A stretch of DNA of 64,000 nucleotides from Acidimicrobiales bacterium (lineage in GTDB: Bacteria > Actinomycetota > Acidimicrobiia > Acidimicrobiales > SZUA-35): positions 1 to 64,000 of the forward strand of contig JANQPB010000006.1 in assembly GCA_028285495.1 (NCBI GenBank), read 5' to 3'. The position numbers and the translations under genes were made by a program. This document shows positions 52,631 to 60,795 of the stretch, piece after piece (within the stretch, counting starts at the first letter, position 1; each line of letters starts with the position of its first letter). Under the pieces are notes generated by a model. The model had not been told where the DNA came from, made no database searches, and was given only the letters and a program-made list of their open reading frames with translations.

Positions 52631-54196
52631 TCAGGCCCCGCCGGCGCCGCCCTCGGCCACCCGGCGATCGACGTAGTCCCGCAGCTCGGCCTCGATCGCG
52701 TCGTCGATCGGGGGCGGCGAGTAGGCGGCCAGCAGGTCCCGGGCGAGCCGGTTGGCCCTGACCTTGGCCTCCGGCCGACCGGCCTCGGTCCACGACTCCC
52801 AGTTGCGCCAATCGCTGATCAGCGGCTGGTGGAACTCGGTCGTGTAGCGGGCCTGCGTGTGCTCGGTGGCGAAGAAGTGCCCGCCGGGGCCGACCTCGTC
52901 GATGGCGGCGACGGCGTCGGCCAACTCGGCATCGGAGGCGTCGACCGGGTCGAGGAAGTTGGTGACCATGTGCAGCAGGTCGGCGTCGATCACCATCTTG
53001 TCGTAGCTGGCGTGCAGGCCGCCCTCCATCCAGCCGGCGCCGTGCATGATCAGGTTGGCCCCTCCCATGACCGCACCCCACAGGGCCCACATGCTCTCGT
53101 AGCCGGCCTGGGCGTCGACGGCGTTGGCCGCCGACACGTTGGACGACCGGTAGGGCAGGCCGTAGCGGCGGGCCAGCTGCCCGCCGATCAGCGCCGCCTT
53201 GGCGTACTCGGGTGTGCCGAACGCCGGCGAGCCCGAGCGCATGTCGACGTTGCTGGTGAAGCCGCCGTAGATGACCGGGCTACCCGGCCGCACCACCTGG
53301 GTCAGGACGATGCCGGCAAGGGCCTCGGCGTTCTGCTGCACCAGGGCGCCCGCCAGCGTGATCGGAGCCATGGCCCCGGCCAGGGTGAACGGGGTGATGC
53401 ACACGATCTGGTTTCGAGCCGACATCTCGAGGATCCCGGCCAGCATCGGTCCGTCGAACCGAAGCGGCGAGTTGGCGTTGATGACCGTCCAGAGGCTCGG
53501 CTCCCGGTCGAGCGTGGCGTCGTCGACGCCGCGGGCGATGCGCACCATCTCGATCCCGTCGACGTTGCGCTGGCGGCCGAGGCTGTAGACGTTGTAGGGC
53601 AGGTCGGTCAGGGTGTGGGCGTCGTAGGCGCAGTGCAGGTGGCGAACCGCCGGATCGAGGTCGATCGGCTCGACCGGGTACCCGCCGAGCACGTGGATCG
53701 ACGTCAACATCTGCGTCAGTCGCAGGAAGTCGCGGTACCCCTCGGTGTCGCCGGAGCGACGCTCGCCGTCGAGGGTGACGTACATCGGGGTGCTGCCGAC
53801 ACACGAGTTGGCCACGAAGTCGCCGCCGATCTCGACGTTGCGCTGAGGCACCCGTCCGTGCCACGTGAACCGGCTCGGGGCCAGGGCCACCGCCTCGGTC
53901 ACGAGATCGGGATCGAAGCGGACCCGCAGCTCGTCGACCTCGGCCCCGGCGTCGCCGAGGAGGCGACGGGCCTCGGGATGGAGGAACTCGATGCCGGTGC
54001 GGGCGAGCACGTCGAGCGACGCCAGGTGGATCGCCTCGATGCGCTCGGCGTCGATGGCGTCGACCGGACCGATCCGATGGCGGGCCTGGCTCGGCAGCGG
54101 CTGGGCCGGAACGGCGCTGACGGACCGGCGGGGCCGGCGGCTGCGCCGACCCGGACGCCCCCCGGGGCCGGGGTCGTCGCCGACGGCCTGGCTCAT
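52631..54196 (-). CDS. Trimethylamine methyltransferase (MttB)-family protein, non-pyrrolysine
   Basis: A 521-residue TIM-barrel methyltransferase. The family run AIHLASLDVLARTGIEF (about 60-76), VGSTPMYVTLDGERRSGD, and PFTLAGAMAPITLAGALVQQNAEALAG (about 285-311) are clear. No in-frame amber codon is found, so this is the pyrrolysine-lacking branch (MtgB/COG5598), whose members demethylate glycine betaine, proline betaine or carnitine onto a corrinoid protein. No corrinoid partner is in the window. The first ~40 residues are Arg/Gly/Pro-rich. The ATG overlaps the end of a 9-codon leader ORF. It converges on the amine oxidase gene. Confidence 0.88.
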   Translation of the reverse strand: MSQAVGDDPGPGGRPGRRSRRPRRSVSAVPAQPLPSQARHRIGPVDAIDAERIEAIHLASLDVLARTGIEFLHPEARRLLGDAGAEVDELRVRFDPDLVTEAVALAPSRFTWHGRVPQRNVEIGGDFVANSCVGSTPMYVTLDGERRSGDTEGYRDFLRLTQMLTSIHVLGGYPVEPIDLDPAVRHLHCAYDAHTLTDLPYNVYSLGRQRNVDGIEMVRIARGVDDATLDREPSLWTVINANSPLRFDGPMLAGILEMSARNQIVCITPFTLAGAMAPITLAGALVQQNAEALAGIVLTQVVRPGSPVIYGGFTSNVDMRSGSPAFGTPEYAKAALIGGQLARRYGLPYRSSNVSAANAVDAQAGYESMWALWGAVMGGANLIMHGAGWMEGGLHASYDKMVIDADLLHMVTNFLDPVDASDAELADAVAAIDEVGPGGHFFATEHTQARYTTEFHQPLISDWRNWESWTEAGRPEAKVRANRLARDLLAAYSPPPIDDAIEAELRDYVDRRVAEGGAGGA

Positions 54197-54222
54197 CGAC
54201 GGCCCCCTGCTCGCCAGATCAT
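54193..54222 (-). CDS. Nine-residue leader ORF overlapping the mttB-family start
   Basis: ATG 54222 (minus strand) begins 6 bases after a TAGCCT box and reads MIWRAGGRR, ending in TGA that overlaps the following gene's ATG by 4 bases (ATGA). This makes a leaderless short ORF translationally coupled to the methyltransferase gene. Chance occurrence cannot be excluded. Confidence 0.4.
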   Translation of the reverse strand: MIWRAGGRR

Positions 54223-54228
54223 GGCGGC

Positions 54229-54234
54229 AGGCTA
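54229..54234 (-). promoter_or_regulatory. -10 box of the leader ORF / MttB-family gene
   Basis: TAGCCT (minus strand), 6 bases before ATG 54222 and 32 bases before the main ATG at 54196. Confidence 0.4.
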
Positions 54235-54286
54235 GCAAGTCGCCGCTCGGCCCGTTGCGATCCGGCCAGGCGCCCGTACCGGGAGA

Positions 54287-54775
54287 TCACCCGGCGCCGA
54301 GGGCCGCGATCACGTCGGGTGGCGCCTGGACCAGCTCGATCAACACGCCCTGGCCCCCGTTCGGCGCCTCGTCGTTGCCTCGGGGGTGGATGAAGCAGAT
54401 GTCGTGGCCGGCCGCGCCGGGTCGGATGCCGCCGGGGGTGAACCGGACGCCGTTGGCGCCGAGCCACTCGACCGCCGCCGGCAGATCGTCGATCCAGAGA
54501 CCGATGTGGTTGAGCGGCGGGTTGTCGACCCGGGGCCTGGCCTCGGGGTCGGCCGGCTGCATCAGGTCGATCTCGACCGTTGCGGCGCCCGAGCCGACCT
54601 CCAGGATGTCCTCGATGACGTTCTCGGCCTCGCTCTCGTAGTGACCGGTCGTCGTCACGCCGAGCAGGGCGCCCCAGAAGTGCCGGAGGGGCCCGAGGTC
54701 GGGGCCGCCGATGGCGATCTGCTGGAGGCCGATGACCCGGAACGGGCGATCGTCGGTGCTGGTGTCGGGGCTCAT
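54287..54775 (-). CDS. VOC-family protein
   Basis: A 162-residue protein with two VOC units: [26 protein letters not shown] and [18 protein letters not shown]; the second keeps a metal-type His, the first has Gln-Gln at that point, and the C-terminal VLIELVQAP supplies Glu. The metal site is therefore incomplete at the first position. Function unknown (glyoxalase-like). A TACCGT box 7 bases before the ATG indicates a leaderless mRNA. Confidence 0.8.
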   Translation of the reverse strand: MSPDTSTDDRPFRVIGLQQIAIGGPDLGPLRHFWGALLGVTTTGHYESEAENVIEDILEVGSGAATVEIDLMQPADPEARPRVDNPPLNHIGLWIDDLPAAVEWLGANGVRFTPGGIRPGAAGHDICFIHPRGNDEAPNGGQGVLIELVQAPPDVIAALGAG

Positions 54776-54782
54776 CGGCCGA

Positions 54783-54788
54783 ACGGTA
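54783..54788 (-). promoter_or_regulatory. -10 box, leaderless promoter of VOC gene 54287-54775
   Basis: TACCGT (minus strand), 7 bases before ATG 54775. Confidence 0.45.
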
Positions 54789-54873
54789 GGGAGCCGCGCC
54801 TTGACTCGGCAACCCGCTCGTCGACCGGAGGGCGAAGGTCAAGGGCGCCCCGTTCGATGCCGATCCCTCACCG

Positions 54874-56922
54874 GTGACCGTGAGCACGGACGGGCCCACC
54901 CGTGGGGCCTTCGAGCAGGCAGACGACACCCGTTGGCGGTCGTCGCCGACGCGGGCGCTGATCATCCGAGCGGTCGTCGTCGCCAGCCCCGTCATCGGCG
55001 CCTTCGTCGTGCTGTATCTCGTCGCCGGGATGCTGATCCGCCCGGCCGGGGCCTTCGGCGTGCTGCTGTGGTTCGCCCAGGGGCTGGTGGTCGGCACGGC
55101 GGTGTCGATGACGATCGAGCGCCTGGCCCGCGGGCTGCTGCCACTGGCCACGCTGTTCGAGATGTCGCTCATCTTCCCCGATCAGGCTCCGTCCCGGTTC
55201 AGCGTGGCGCTGCGGTCGGGGACGATTCGCAAGCTGCAGCAGGAGGGTCCGGGGGCCGACGCCAGCTACCTCGGCGACGACACGGCCGAGGCGGCGACCA
55301 AGGCCGTCGAGTACGTCACCGCCCTGGCCCGCCACGACCGCCTGACCAGGGGCCACACCGAGCGGGTCCGGGCCTACGCCGACATGATCGCAGCCGAGAT
55401 GGACCTGCCGGACGAGGACCGGGCCAAGCTGACCTGGGGCGTCATGCTGCACGACATCGGCAAGATGGCGGTGCCGCCGGAGATCCTGAACAAGCAGACG
55501 AAGCTGACCGACGAGGAGTGGCAGATCCTCAAGGACCACCCGGCGGCGGGCGGGCGGATGATGACACCGCTCCGGGAGTGGCTCGGGCCGTGGGCGCTGG
55601 CGGCGTCCGAGCACCACGAGCGCTGGGACGGCAAGGGCTATCCGAACGGGCTGGCCGGCCACGACATCTCACTGGCCGGCCGCATCACCGCCGTCGCCGA
55701 CGCCTACGACGTGATCACCTCGAAGCGGTCCTACAAGGAGCCGATGACCCCCGCCGCGGCCAGGCGGGAGCTGGTGGTCTGCTCGGGGACCCAGTTCGAC
55801 CCCGACATCGTCCGGTCCTTCCTCAACGTGTCGCTCGGCCGTCGCTGGTCGGCCGGCCTGGTTGCGACCGTGTCCCACCTGCCGATCGGCAACCTCGGTA
55901 CGGCCCCCGCGGCCGTCACGATCGGCGCCGTGGCGACGGCCGGGTCGGTCGCGGTCGGCGTCGTCCCACCGGAGATCACCGAGGTGCTGGCGTTCGAGGC
56001 TCCCGAGGTCGTCGAGGAGGCGCCGCCACCGGTGGAGACCACGACGACGACCGTGGTCGTCACGTCGGCCCCCGAGGCGACGCCGGTGCTGGAGCCGTTC
56101 ACGGTCGAGGTCGGCGACCCCATCCCGACGGAGGAGTCGACGACGACGAGCGTCTCGACCACCACCGTGGCCACGACGACCACCACCGCGGCCACGTCGG
56201 CCACCACCTCGACGAGCGCGGCGAAGACCACGGCGCCGACGACGACATCGGCGCCGCCGACGACCGCAGCCACGACGACGACCGCCGCGCCGACCACCAC
56301 GGCCGCGCCGACGACGACGACAGCCCCGCCGACGACGACGTCGACCACGGAACCGACGACGACAACGACCGCCGCCCCCGGTCTGGTCTACTACCTCGAG
56401 AACCCCGGCGGCGACGGCAGCGACACCAACGCCCAGCTCTGGAAGCAGCTCGAGCTCGATCCGCCCGAGGACACGGTCCAGTACAACTTCGACCAGAACT
56501 ACGACAGCATCCCCGGTTTGCGGCTCCAGCCGACGGGCAGCGGATGGTCCGAGGGCGACACCCGCAGGCTCCACCGGTTCTTCCTCGACGCCGAGAACCA
56601 GACGTTGACCGGGCCGGTCACCCTCCGCCTGTGGGCGGCCAGCGCCACCGACGGGGTCCCGGTGACCATCCGGGCCAGCGTCTCGGAGTGCAGCTGGCTC
56701 GGGGCGTGCGGGTCACCGATCGGGGCCGAGGACACCGCCACGACGAGCCGGGGGGTCGGGGTCGGCTTCGAGGAGCTGACGTTCGACCTCGGCGGCGTCG
56801 ACGAGCCGATCGACGACAACCGCTACGTCGTGATCCGCCTCATCACCGAGGGCTCCGAGACGGCGCACGTCGCCTTCGACTCGACGATCCACCCGAGCCA
56901 GGTCACCCTCACCGTCTCCTGA
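54874..56922 (+). CDS. Membrane HD-GYP phosphodiesterase with Thr-rich exported tail
   Basis: A 682-residue protein of unusual design. Two membrane helices (about 28-52 and 60-80) precede an HD-GYP domain (about 140-330): RGHTERV, HDIGK (193-197), HHERWDGKGYPNG (247-259) and DAYD (276-279) keep the metal ligands and the GYP motif, so cyclic-di-GMP (or related) hydrolysis in the cytoplasm is expected. A third hydrophobic segment (340-364) is followed by a Thr/Pro/Ala-rich stretch (386-501) and a Cys-containing beta-rich domain (503-682), probably outside the cell. The Thr-rich linker is like O-glycosylated cell-surface stalks. GTG start. Confidence 0.85.
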   Translation: MTVSTDGPTRGAFEQADDTRWRSSPTRALIIRAVVVASPVIGAFVVLYLVAGMLIRPAGAFGVLLWFAQGLVVGTAVSMTIERLARGLLPLATLFEMSLIFPDQAPSRFSVALRSGTIRKLQQEGPGADASYLGDDTAEAATKAVEYVTALARHDRLTRGHTERVRAYADMIAAEMDLPDEDRAKLTWGVMLHDIGKMAVPPEILNKQTKLTDEEWQILKDHPAAGGRMMTPLREWLGPWALAASEHHERWDGKGYPNGLAGHDISLAGRITAVADAYDVITSKRSYKEPMTPAAARRELVVCSGTQFDPDIVRSFLNVSLGRRWSAGLVATVSHLPIGNLGTAPAAVTIGAVATAGSVAVGVVPPEITEVLAFEAPEVVEEAPPPVETTTTTVVVTSAPEATPVLEPFTVEVGDPIPTEESTTTSVSTTTVATTTTTAATSATTSTSAAKTTAPTTTSAPPTTAATTTTAAPTTTAAPTTTTAPPTTTSTTEPTTTTTAAPGLVYYLENPGGDGSDTNAQLWKQLELDPPEDTVQYNFDQNYDSIPGLRLQPTGSGWSEGDTRRLHRFFLDAENQTLTGPVTLRLWAASATDGVPVTIRASVSECSWLGACGSPIGAEDTATTSRGVGVGFEELTFDLGGVDEPIDDNRYVVIRLITEGSETAHVAFDSTIHPSQVTLTVS

Positions 56923-56988
56923 CCATCGCGCTCGGAACCCGGCCAGACGCGATCGCCGGGGCCGGGAAGGCGCCTCGCCGCCCTCGCC

Positions 56989-57753
56989 TCAGGCCGGGTC
57001 AACGAAGCGGTACGCCCCGGCGGCCACGGTCCGGCGGACCTCGAAGCCGAGCTGCAGGTAGAGATGGTGGGCGGGTTCGTTCGCCTCGGCGACGTGCAGC
57101 ATGGGCCGATCGCCCCGCTCGACGATCGCTCCCGCGGCGGCGAGGGTCATGGCTGCGCCGAGGCCCCGGCCGCGGGCCGACGGGTGGACGCACACCGCCG
57201 ACACCTCGCCCCAACCGGGGACCCGAAGCCGCTCGCCGGCCATGGCCACGAGCTGGCCGTCTCGCCTGAGCCCGAAGTACCGACCGGTCCGCCAGGTCTC
57301 GGCGCTGAACGGCCCCGGCTCGGTCAGCGCGGTGAGCGCGACCATGTCGTCGCTGTCGTCCGGTCCGAGCTCGACGATCTCGACAGCCAGCCGCGGCTCG
57401 ATCTCGGCCAGGTCGGTGGCCACGTACTGGAGGGTGCGGCCCCGGTAGGCCGGCTCCCAGCCGATCGGCGGATCGCCGATCTCGTCCCGGAAGAGGATGG
57501 CGGCGCCCCGCGGGCCGACGAGGCGGCCGAGGGCGGCCCAGCCATCGTCGTCGAGGACCTCGGTCGCGCTGAACGGGGCGATCGCCCGGCGGAACCGGAG
57601 GGCCGGACGAGCCGGCCCCTCGACCGTCGGCTCGTCGCCCTCGGTCGCCCGGTGGTCGGCCAGGCCGGCCTGGGGTCCGGTGAGGGCGTGCCAGGCCATG
57701 TTGTCGAGCACCTGCTCGTCCGGCGCGGCCGAACGGTGATCGCCGTCACCCAT
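56989..57753 (-). CDS. GNAT-family N-acetyltransferase
   Basis: A 254-residue protein with a C-terminal GNAT domain (about 130-250): SAVCVHPSARGRGLGAAMTLAA holds the acetyl-CoA pyrophosphate loop (RGRGLG), and HLYLQLGFEVRRTV the end of the fold. The N-terminal ~110 residues may be a second, decayed GNAT unit. Substrate unknown. ATG 57753 is chosen because it overlaps the upstream gene by 8 bases; an ATG at 57774 is possible too. Downstream of the hotdog gene in one operon. Confidence 0.85.
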   Translation of the reverse strand: MGDGDHRSAAPDEQVLDNMAWHALTGPQAGLADHRATEGDEPTVEGPARPALRFRRAIAPFSATEVLDDDGWAALGRLVGPRGAAILFRDEIGDPPIGWEPAYRGRTLQYVATDLAEIEPRLAVEIVELGPDDSDDMVALTALTEPGPFSAETWRTGRYFGLRRDGQLVAMAGERLRVPGWGEVSAVCVHPSARGRGLGAAMTLAAAGAIVERGDRPMLHVAEANEPAHHLYLQLGFEVRRTVAAGAYRFVDPA

Positions 57754-58666
57754 CGACGTCGTCCCAACCGGCATCGGTGCTCGTGTCGGTGTCGAGCAGC
57801 AGGATGCCGTCCTCGACCGCCGGTTGGCCGGCCGCGTTGAGCACCTCGAAGGCGACGGCGGCGGTTCGGCCGTCCTCGTCGCCCGGCGGCCCCCAGACCC
57901 GGACCGTGAGGGTCGACGGCAACCGCACCATGGCCCGGAACCGGCAGCGGATGCGCCGCACCCGATCGGGATCGGCGCCGACGACGGCCAGCGCCGCCGT
58001 CACGCCGTAGGCCAGATTCGCCGTGCCGTGCAGGATGATGTCGGGGAGGCCGGCGCGCCGCGCCACCACCGGGTCGGTGTGGATCGGGTTCCAGATCCTG
58101 GCGCACTCGGTGTAGATGTGGGCCCGGCCGCCGTCGACCTCGATCGTCCGCTCGACCGGCCGGCCGGTCCGATCGACGTCTGGCAGTGGCGGTGGTGGCG
58201 CGAGGTCGGGACGGTCCGGTCCGTCGGCCGGCACCCCGAGGTGGATACCGTCCTGGGTCGTCGTGGCCACCGGCTCGCCGGCGGGGCCGACCGTCGTCAG
58301 CCGGCTGGTGACCAGGGCCCCCGGCGTGATGCCGACCGCACCGACCGTCTCGAGCGAGGTGGCCAGCCGGTCGCCCGGGCGGATCGGGCGGTGGATGGTC
58401 AGGTCGTGGGTGGCATGGACGCCGGTCCTCACCTCGGCTGCGCTCACCCCGACGTCCTCGTAGGCGTTGCGGGCGGCCACGATGACCGGCCACTCGACGC
58501 ACACCGGGAACACCGGGTGGGCGATCGGGCCGTCGTCGGCCGCCGTGTCGAGGTACCGGGGCGACGTGTCGCCGATGGAGGCCGCGTAGGCCATCGTCCA
58601 GCGGGCATCGACCTCGTGGACCAGCGGGCCCGTGGTCGAGCCGACCATTGCGGTCGGTATCGGCAT
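57746..58666 (-). CDS. Double-hotdog MaoC-like dehydratase family protein
   Basis: A 306-residue protein made of two MaoC-type hotdog units. The first (residues 5-150) contains IGDTSPRYLD; the second holds TECARIWNPIHTDPVVARRAGLPDIILHGTANLAYG, the hydratase 2 motif with Asp/His for water activation. Family members hydrate enoyl-CoA in fatty-acid, steroid or mesaconyl-CoA routes. A TACGAT box 6 bases before ATG 58666 gives a leaderless start and argues against the earlier GTG. Followed by an overlapping GNAT gene. Confidence 0.88.
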   Translation of the reverse strand: MPIPTAMVGSTTGPLVHEVDARWTMAYAASIGDTSPRYLDTAADDGPIAHPVFPVCVEWPVIVAARNAYEDVGVSAAEVRTGVHATHDLTIHRPIRPGDRLATSLETVGAVGITPGALVTSRLTTVGPAGEPVATTTQDGIHLGVPADGPDRPDLAPPPPLPDVDRTGRPVERTIEVDGGRAHIYTECARIWNPIHTDPVVARRAGLPDIILHGTANLAYGVTAALAVVGADPDRVRRIRCRFRAMVRLPSTLTVRVWGPPGDEDGRTAAVAFEVLNAAGQPAVEDGILLLDTDTSTDAGWDDVDG

Positions 58667-58672
58667 GGCGGC

Positions 58673-58678
58673 ATCGTA
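58673..58678 (-). promoter_or_regulatory. -10 box, leaderless promoter of hotdog gene
   Basis: TACGAT (minus strand), 6 bases before ATG 58666. Confidence 0.5.
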
Positions 58679-58730
58679 GGCCACGGCTCGGTCGACGGCC
58701 CGTCCGGCGATCGCCGTCGGCGAGGGGTGC

Positions 58731-58736
58731 TAGCGT
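58731..58736 (+). promoter_or_regulatory. -10 box of DUF1330 gene
   Basis: TAGCGT, giving a leader of about 40 bases with a GAGAGGAG ribosome site. Confidence 0.35.
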
Positions 58737-58783
58737 CTGGCCGCGAGCGACGCCGTCGACGGCGCCGGACGAGAGGAGATGGC

Positions 58784-59077
58784 ATGGCCAAGGGCTACTG
58801 GGTGGTGGCGTACCACGCGGTCGACGACGAGGAGAAGCTGGGGGCCTACCTGCAGCTGGCCAGCCCGACCGTGCAGGCGGCCGGCGGCCGCTTCCTGGCC
58901 AGGGGCATGGCCGCCCAGGCCCACGAGGCCGGGGTGCTCGGCCGGACCGTCCTGGTCGAGTTCCCGTCGCTCCAGGCGGCGATCGAGTGCCACGACAGTG
59001 AGGGCTACCAGGCGGCCCTCGTCGCGCTCGGCGATGGTGCGACCCGGGACCTTCGCATCGTCGAGGGGGTCGAGTAG
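58784..59077 (+). CDS. DUF1330-family protein
   Basis: A 97-residue ferredoxin-like alpha+beta protein: GYWVVAYHAVDDEEKLGAYLQLA opens, GGRFLARGMAAQAHE follows, and VLVEFPSLQAAIECHDSEGYQAAL is the family hallmark. DUF1330 (Dabb/YCII-like) proteins are often small isomerases or lactonase-like auxiliary enzymes without a fixed role. GAGAGGAG ribosome site before the ATG. Confidence 0.85.
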   Translation: MAKGYWVVAYHAVDDEEKLGAYLQLASPTVQAAGGRFLARGMAAQAHEAGVLGRTVLVEFPSLQAAIECHDSEGYQAALVALGDGATRDLRIVEGVE

Positions 59078-59138
59078 CGGCCGCCGGGGCGGCGCTCGGA
59101 CGTCCCCAGCGGAAGTGGCGGGGCCTGGGGGCTGGTCG

Positions 59139-59144
59139 TACCAT
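59139..59144 (+). promoter_or_regulatory. -10 box, leaderless promoter of carboxylase operon
   Basis: TACCAT, 7 bases before ATG 59152. Confidence 0.45.
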
Positions 59145-59151
59145 CGCCGGG

Positions 59152-60795
59152 ATGACCAGGACCCTGCTCGCGCCCCCACTGCGGTCGAACCTGGACACCG
59201 GCGGCGAGTCGTTCATCCGCAACCGCGAGGACATGCTCGACCAACTGGCCGAGATCGACCGGCTGCTCGACGAGGCCGAGGCGGGCGGCGGGCCCGACCG
59301 CATGGCCAGGCTCCGGGCCAGGGGCAAGCTGCCGATCCGGGAGCGCATCGCCCTCGCCATCGACCCCGACTCGCCGTTCCTCGAGATCAGCCCGCTCGCC
59401 GGCTACGACTCCGACTACACGATGGGCGGCGGCATGGTCATCGGCATCGGCGTCATCGCCGGCGTCGAATGTGTGATCCTCGGCAACGACCCGTCGGTCC
59501 TGGCCGGTGCCCTCACGCCCTATGCGGCCAAGAAGTGGGCCCGGGCCCTGGAGATCGCCAGGGACAACCGCATGCCGTACGTCAGCTTCGTCGAGTCGGC
59601 CGGGGCCGATCTCCGGGTCGAGACGGGCGAGGGCAGCCGTCGGCGGGTCAACACCGAGCACTTCGCCGAGTCGGGCCGGTTCTTCTACGAGATGATCGAG
59701 CTGTCGAAGCTGCGCATCCCGACCGTGTGCGTCGTCTTCGGCTCGTCGACCGCCGGTGGCGCCTACCAGCCGGGCCTCAGCGACTACACGATCATGGTCC
59801 GCGAGCAGTCGAAGATGTTCCTGGCCGGCCCGCCGCTGGTGAAGATGGCGACGGGGGAGGAGTCGGACGACGAGACGCTCGGCGGGGCCGAGATGCACGC
59901 CGAGACCTCGGGGTCTGGCGACTACTTCGCCGAGGACGACGTCGACGCCATCCGACTGTGCCGGGAGGTCGTGTCGCACCTGAACTGGCGAAAGCCGGCA
60001 CCCCCGCCCCGCTTCACCCCGGAGGAGCCGGTCCACGATCCCGAGGAACTGCTCGGGCTGGTCAGCCGGGACCTGCGGCAGCCGGTCGACGTCCGGGACG
60101 TGATCGCCCGGGTGGTCGACGGATCCAGGTTCGAGGAGTTCAAGCCACGCTGGGGTGAATCGCTCGTCTGCGGCTTCGCCTCGATCCACGGGCACCCGGT
60201 CGGCATCCTCGGCAACAACGGCGTGCTCTACCCCGACTCCTCGCAGAAGGGCGCCCACTTCATCCAGCTGGCCAACCAGGTCGACGTGCCGCTGTGGTTC
60301 ATCCAGAACATCACCGGCTTCATGGTCGGCCGCGACTTCGAGGCCGACGGCATCATCAAGAAGGGGTCCCAGCTGATCAACGCCGTGTCGAACTCGGAGG
60401 TCCCGCACCTGACGGTCACGATCGGCTCCTCCTACGGAGCCGGGACCTACGGCATGTCGGGTCGGGCGTTCGAGAACCGGTTCACCTTCCTGTGGCCGAC
60501 GGCCAAGATCGCCGTGATGGGCCCGAAGCAGATCGCCGGCGTCATGTCGCAGGTCCGCCGGACCCAGGCGGCGAGGACCGGCCAGCCGTTCGACGAGGCG
60601 GCGGACGCCGAGATCGTCGCCGCCGTCGAGGCGGCCCAGGAGGCGGGCTCGCTTGCCCTGCAGGCCACCGGCGCCATCTCCGACGACGGCATCATCGACC
60701 CCCGCGACACCCGCCACGTGCTCGGGCTCTGCCTGTCCTACGTCGGCAACCGGGCCATCGAGGGGACCGGGTCGTACGGGGTGTTCCGGCTGTGA
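59152..60795 (+). CDS. Acyl-CoA carboxylase, carboxyltransferase (beta) subunit
   Basis: A 547-residue carboxyltransferase with two crotonase-like halves: GGGMVIGIGVIAGVECVILGND (about 85-107) and ESAGADLR, FGSSTAGGAYQPGLSDYTIM (acyl-CoA oxyanion hole, about 200), GNNGVLYPDSSQKGAHFIQL and SSYGAGTYGMSGRAF in the second half (biotin side). The wording is most like methylcrotonyl-CoA carboxylase (MccB), the leucine-degradation enzyme; geranyl-CoA carboxylase is a close relative and would suit terpene use. Leaderless start. Overlaps the alpha subunit by 4 bases. Confidence 0.93.
   Translation: MTRTLLAPPLRSNLDTGGESFIRNREDMLDQLAEIDRLLDEAEAGGGPDRMARLRARGKLPIRERIALAIDPDSPFLEISPLAGYDSDYTMGGGMVIGIGVIAGVECVILGNDPSVLAGALTPYAAKKWARALEIARDNRMPYVSFVESAGADLRVETGEGSRRRVNTEHFAESGRFFYEMIELSKLRIPTVCVVFGSSTAGGAYQPGLSDYTIMVREQSKMFLAGPPLVKMATGEESDDETLGGAEMHAETSGSGDYFAEDDVDAIRLCREVVSHLNWRKPAPPPRFTPEEPVHDPEELLGLVSRDLRQPVDVRDVIARVVDGSRFEEFKPRWGESLVCGFASIHGHPVGILGNNGVLYPDSSQKGAHFIQLANQVDVPLWFIQNITGFMVGRDFEADGIIKKGSQLINAVSNSEVPHLTVTIGSSYGAGTYGMSGRAFENRFTFLWPTAKIAVMGPKQIAGVMSQVRRTQAARTGQPFDEAADAEIVAAVEAAQEAGSLALQATGAISDDGIIDPRDTRHVLGLCLSYVGNRAIEGTGSYGVFRL

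Noticed and set aside
52631..54196. Pyrrolysine in the MttB-family protein
   Set aside because: The frame holds no in-frame TAG; the protein is full length without recoding.
56030..56380. ACG/ACC-rich low-complexity stretch as a microsatellite or non-coding repeat
   Set aside because: It encodes the Thr-rich stalk of the HD-GYP protein and codons vary at synonymous sites, as expected for a protein-level feature.
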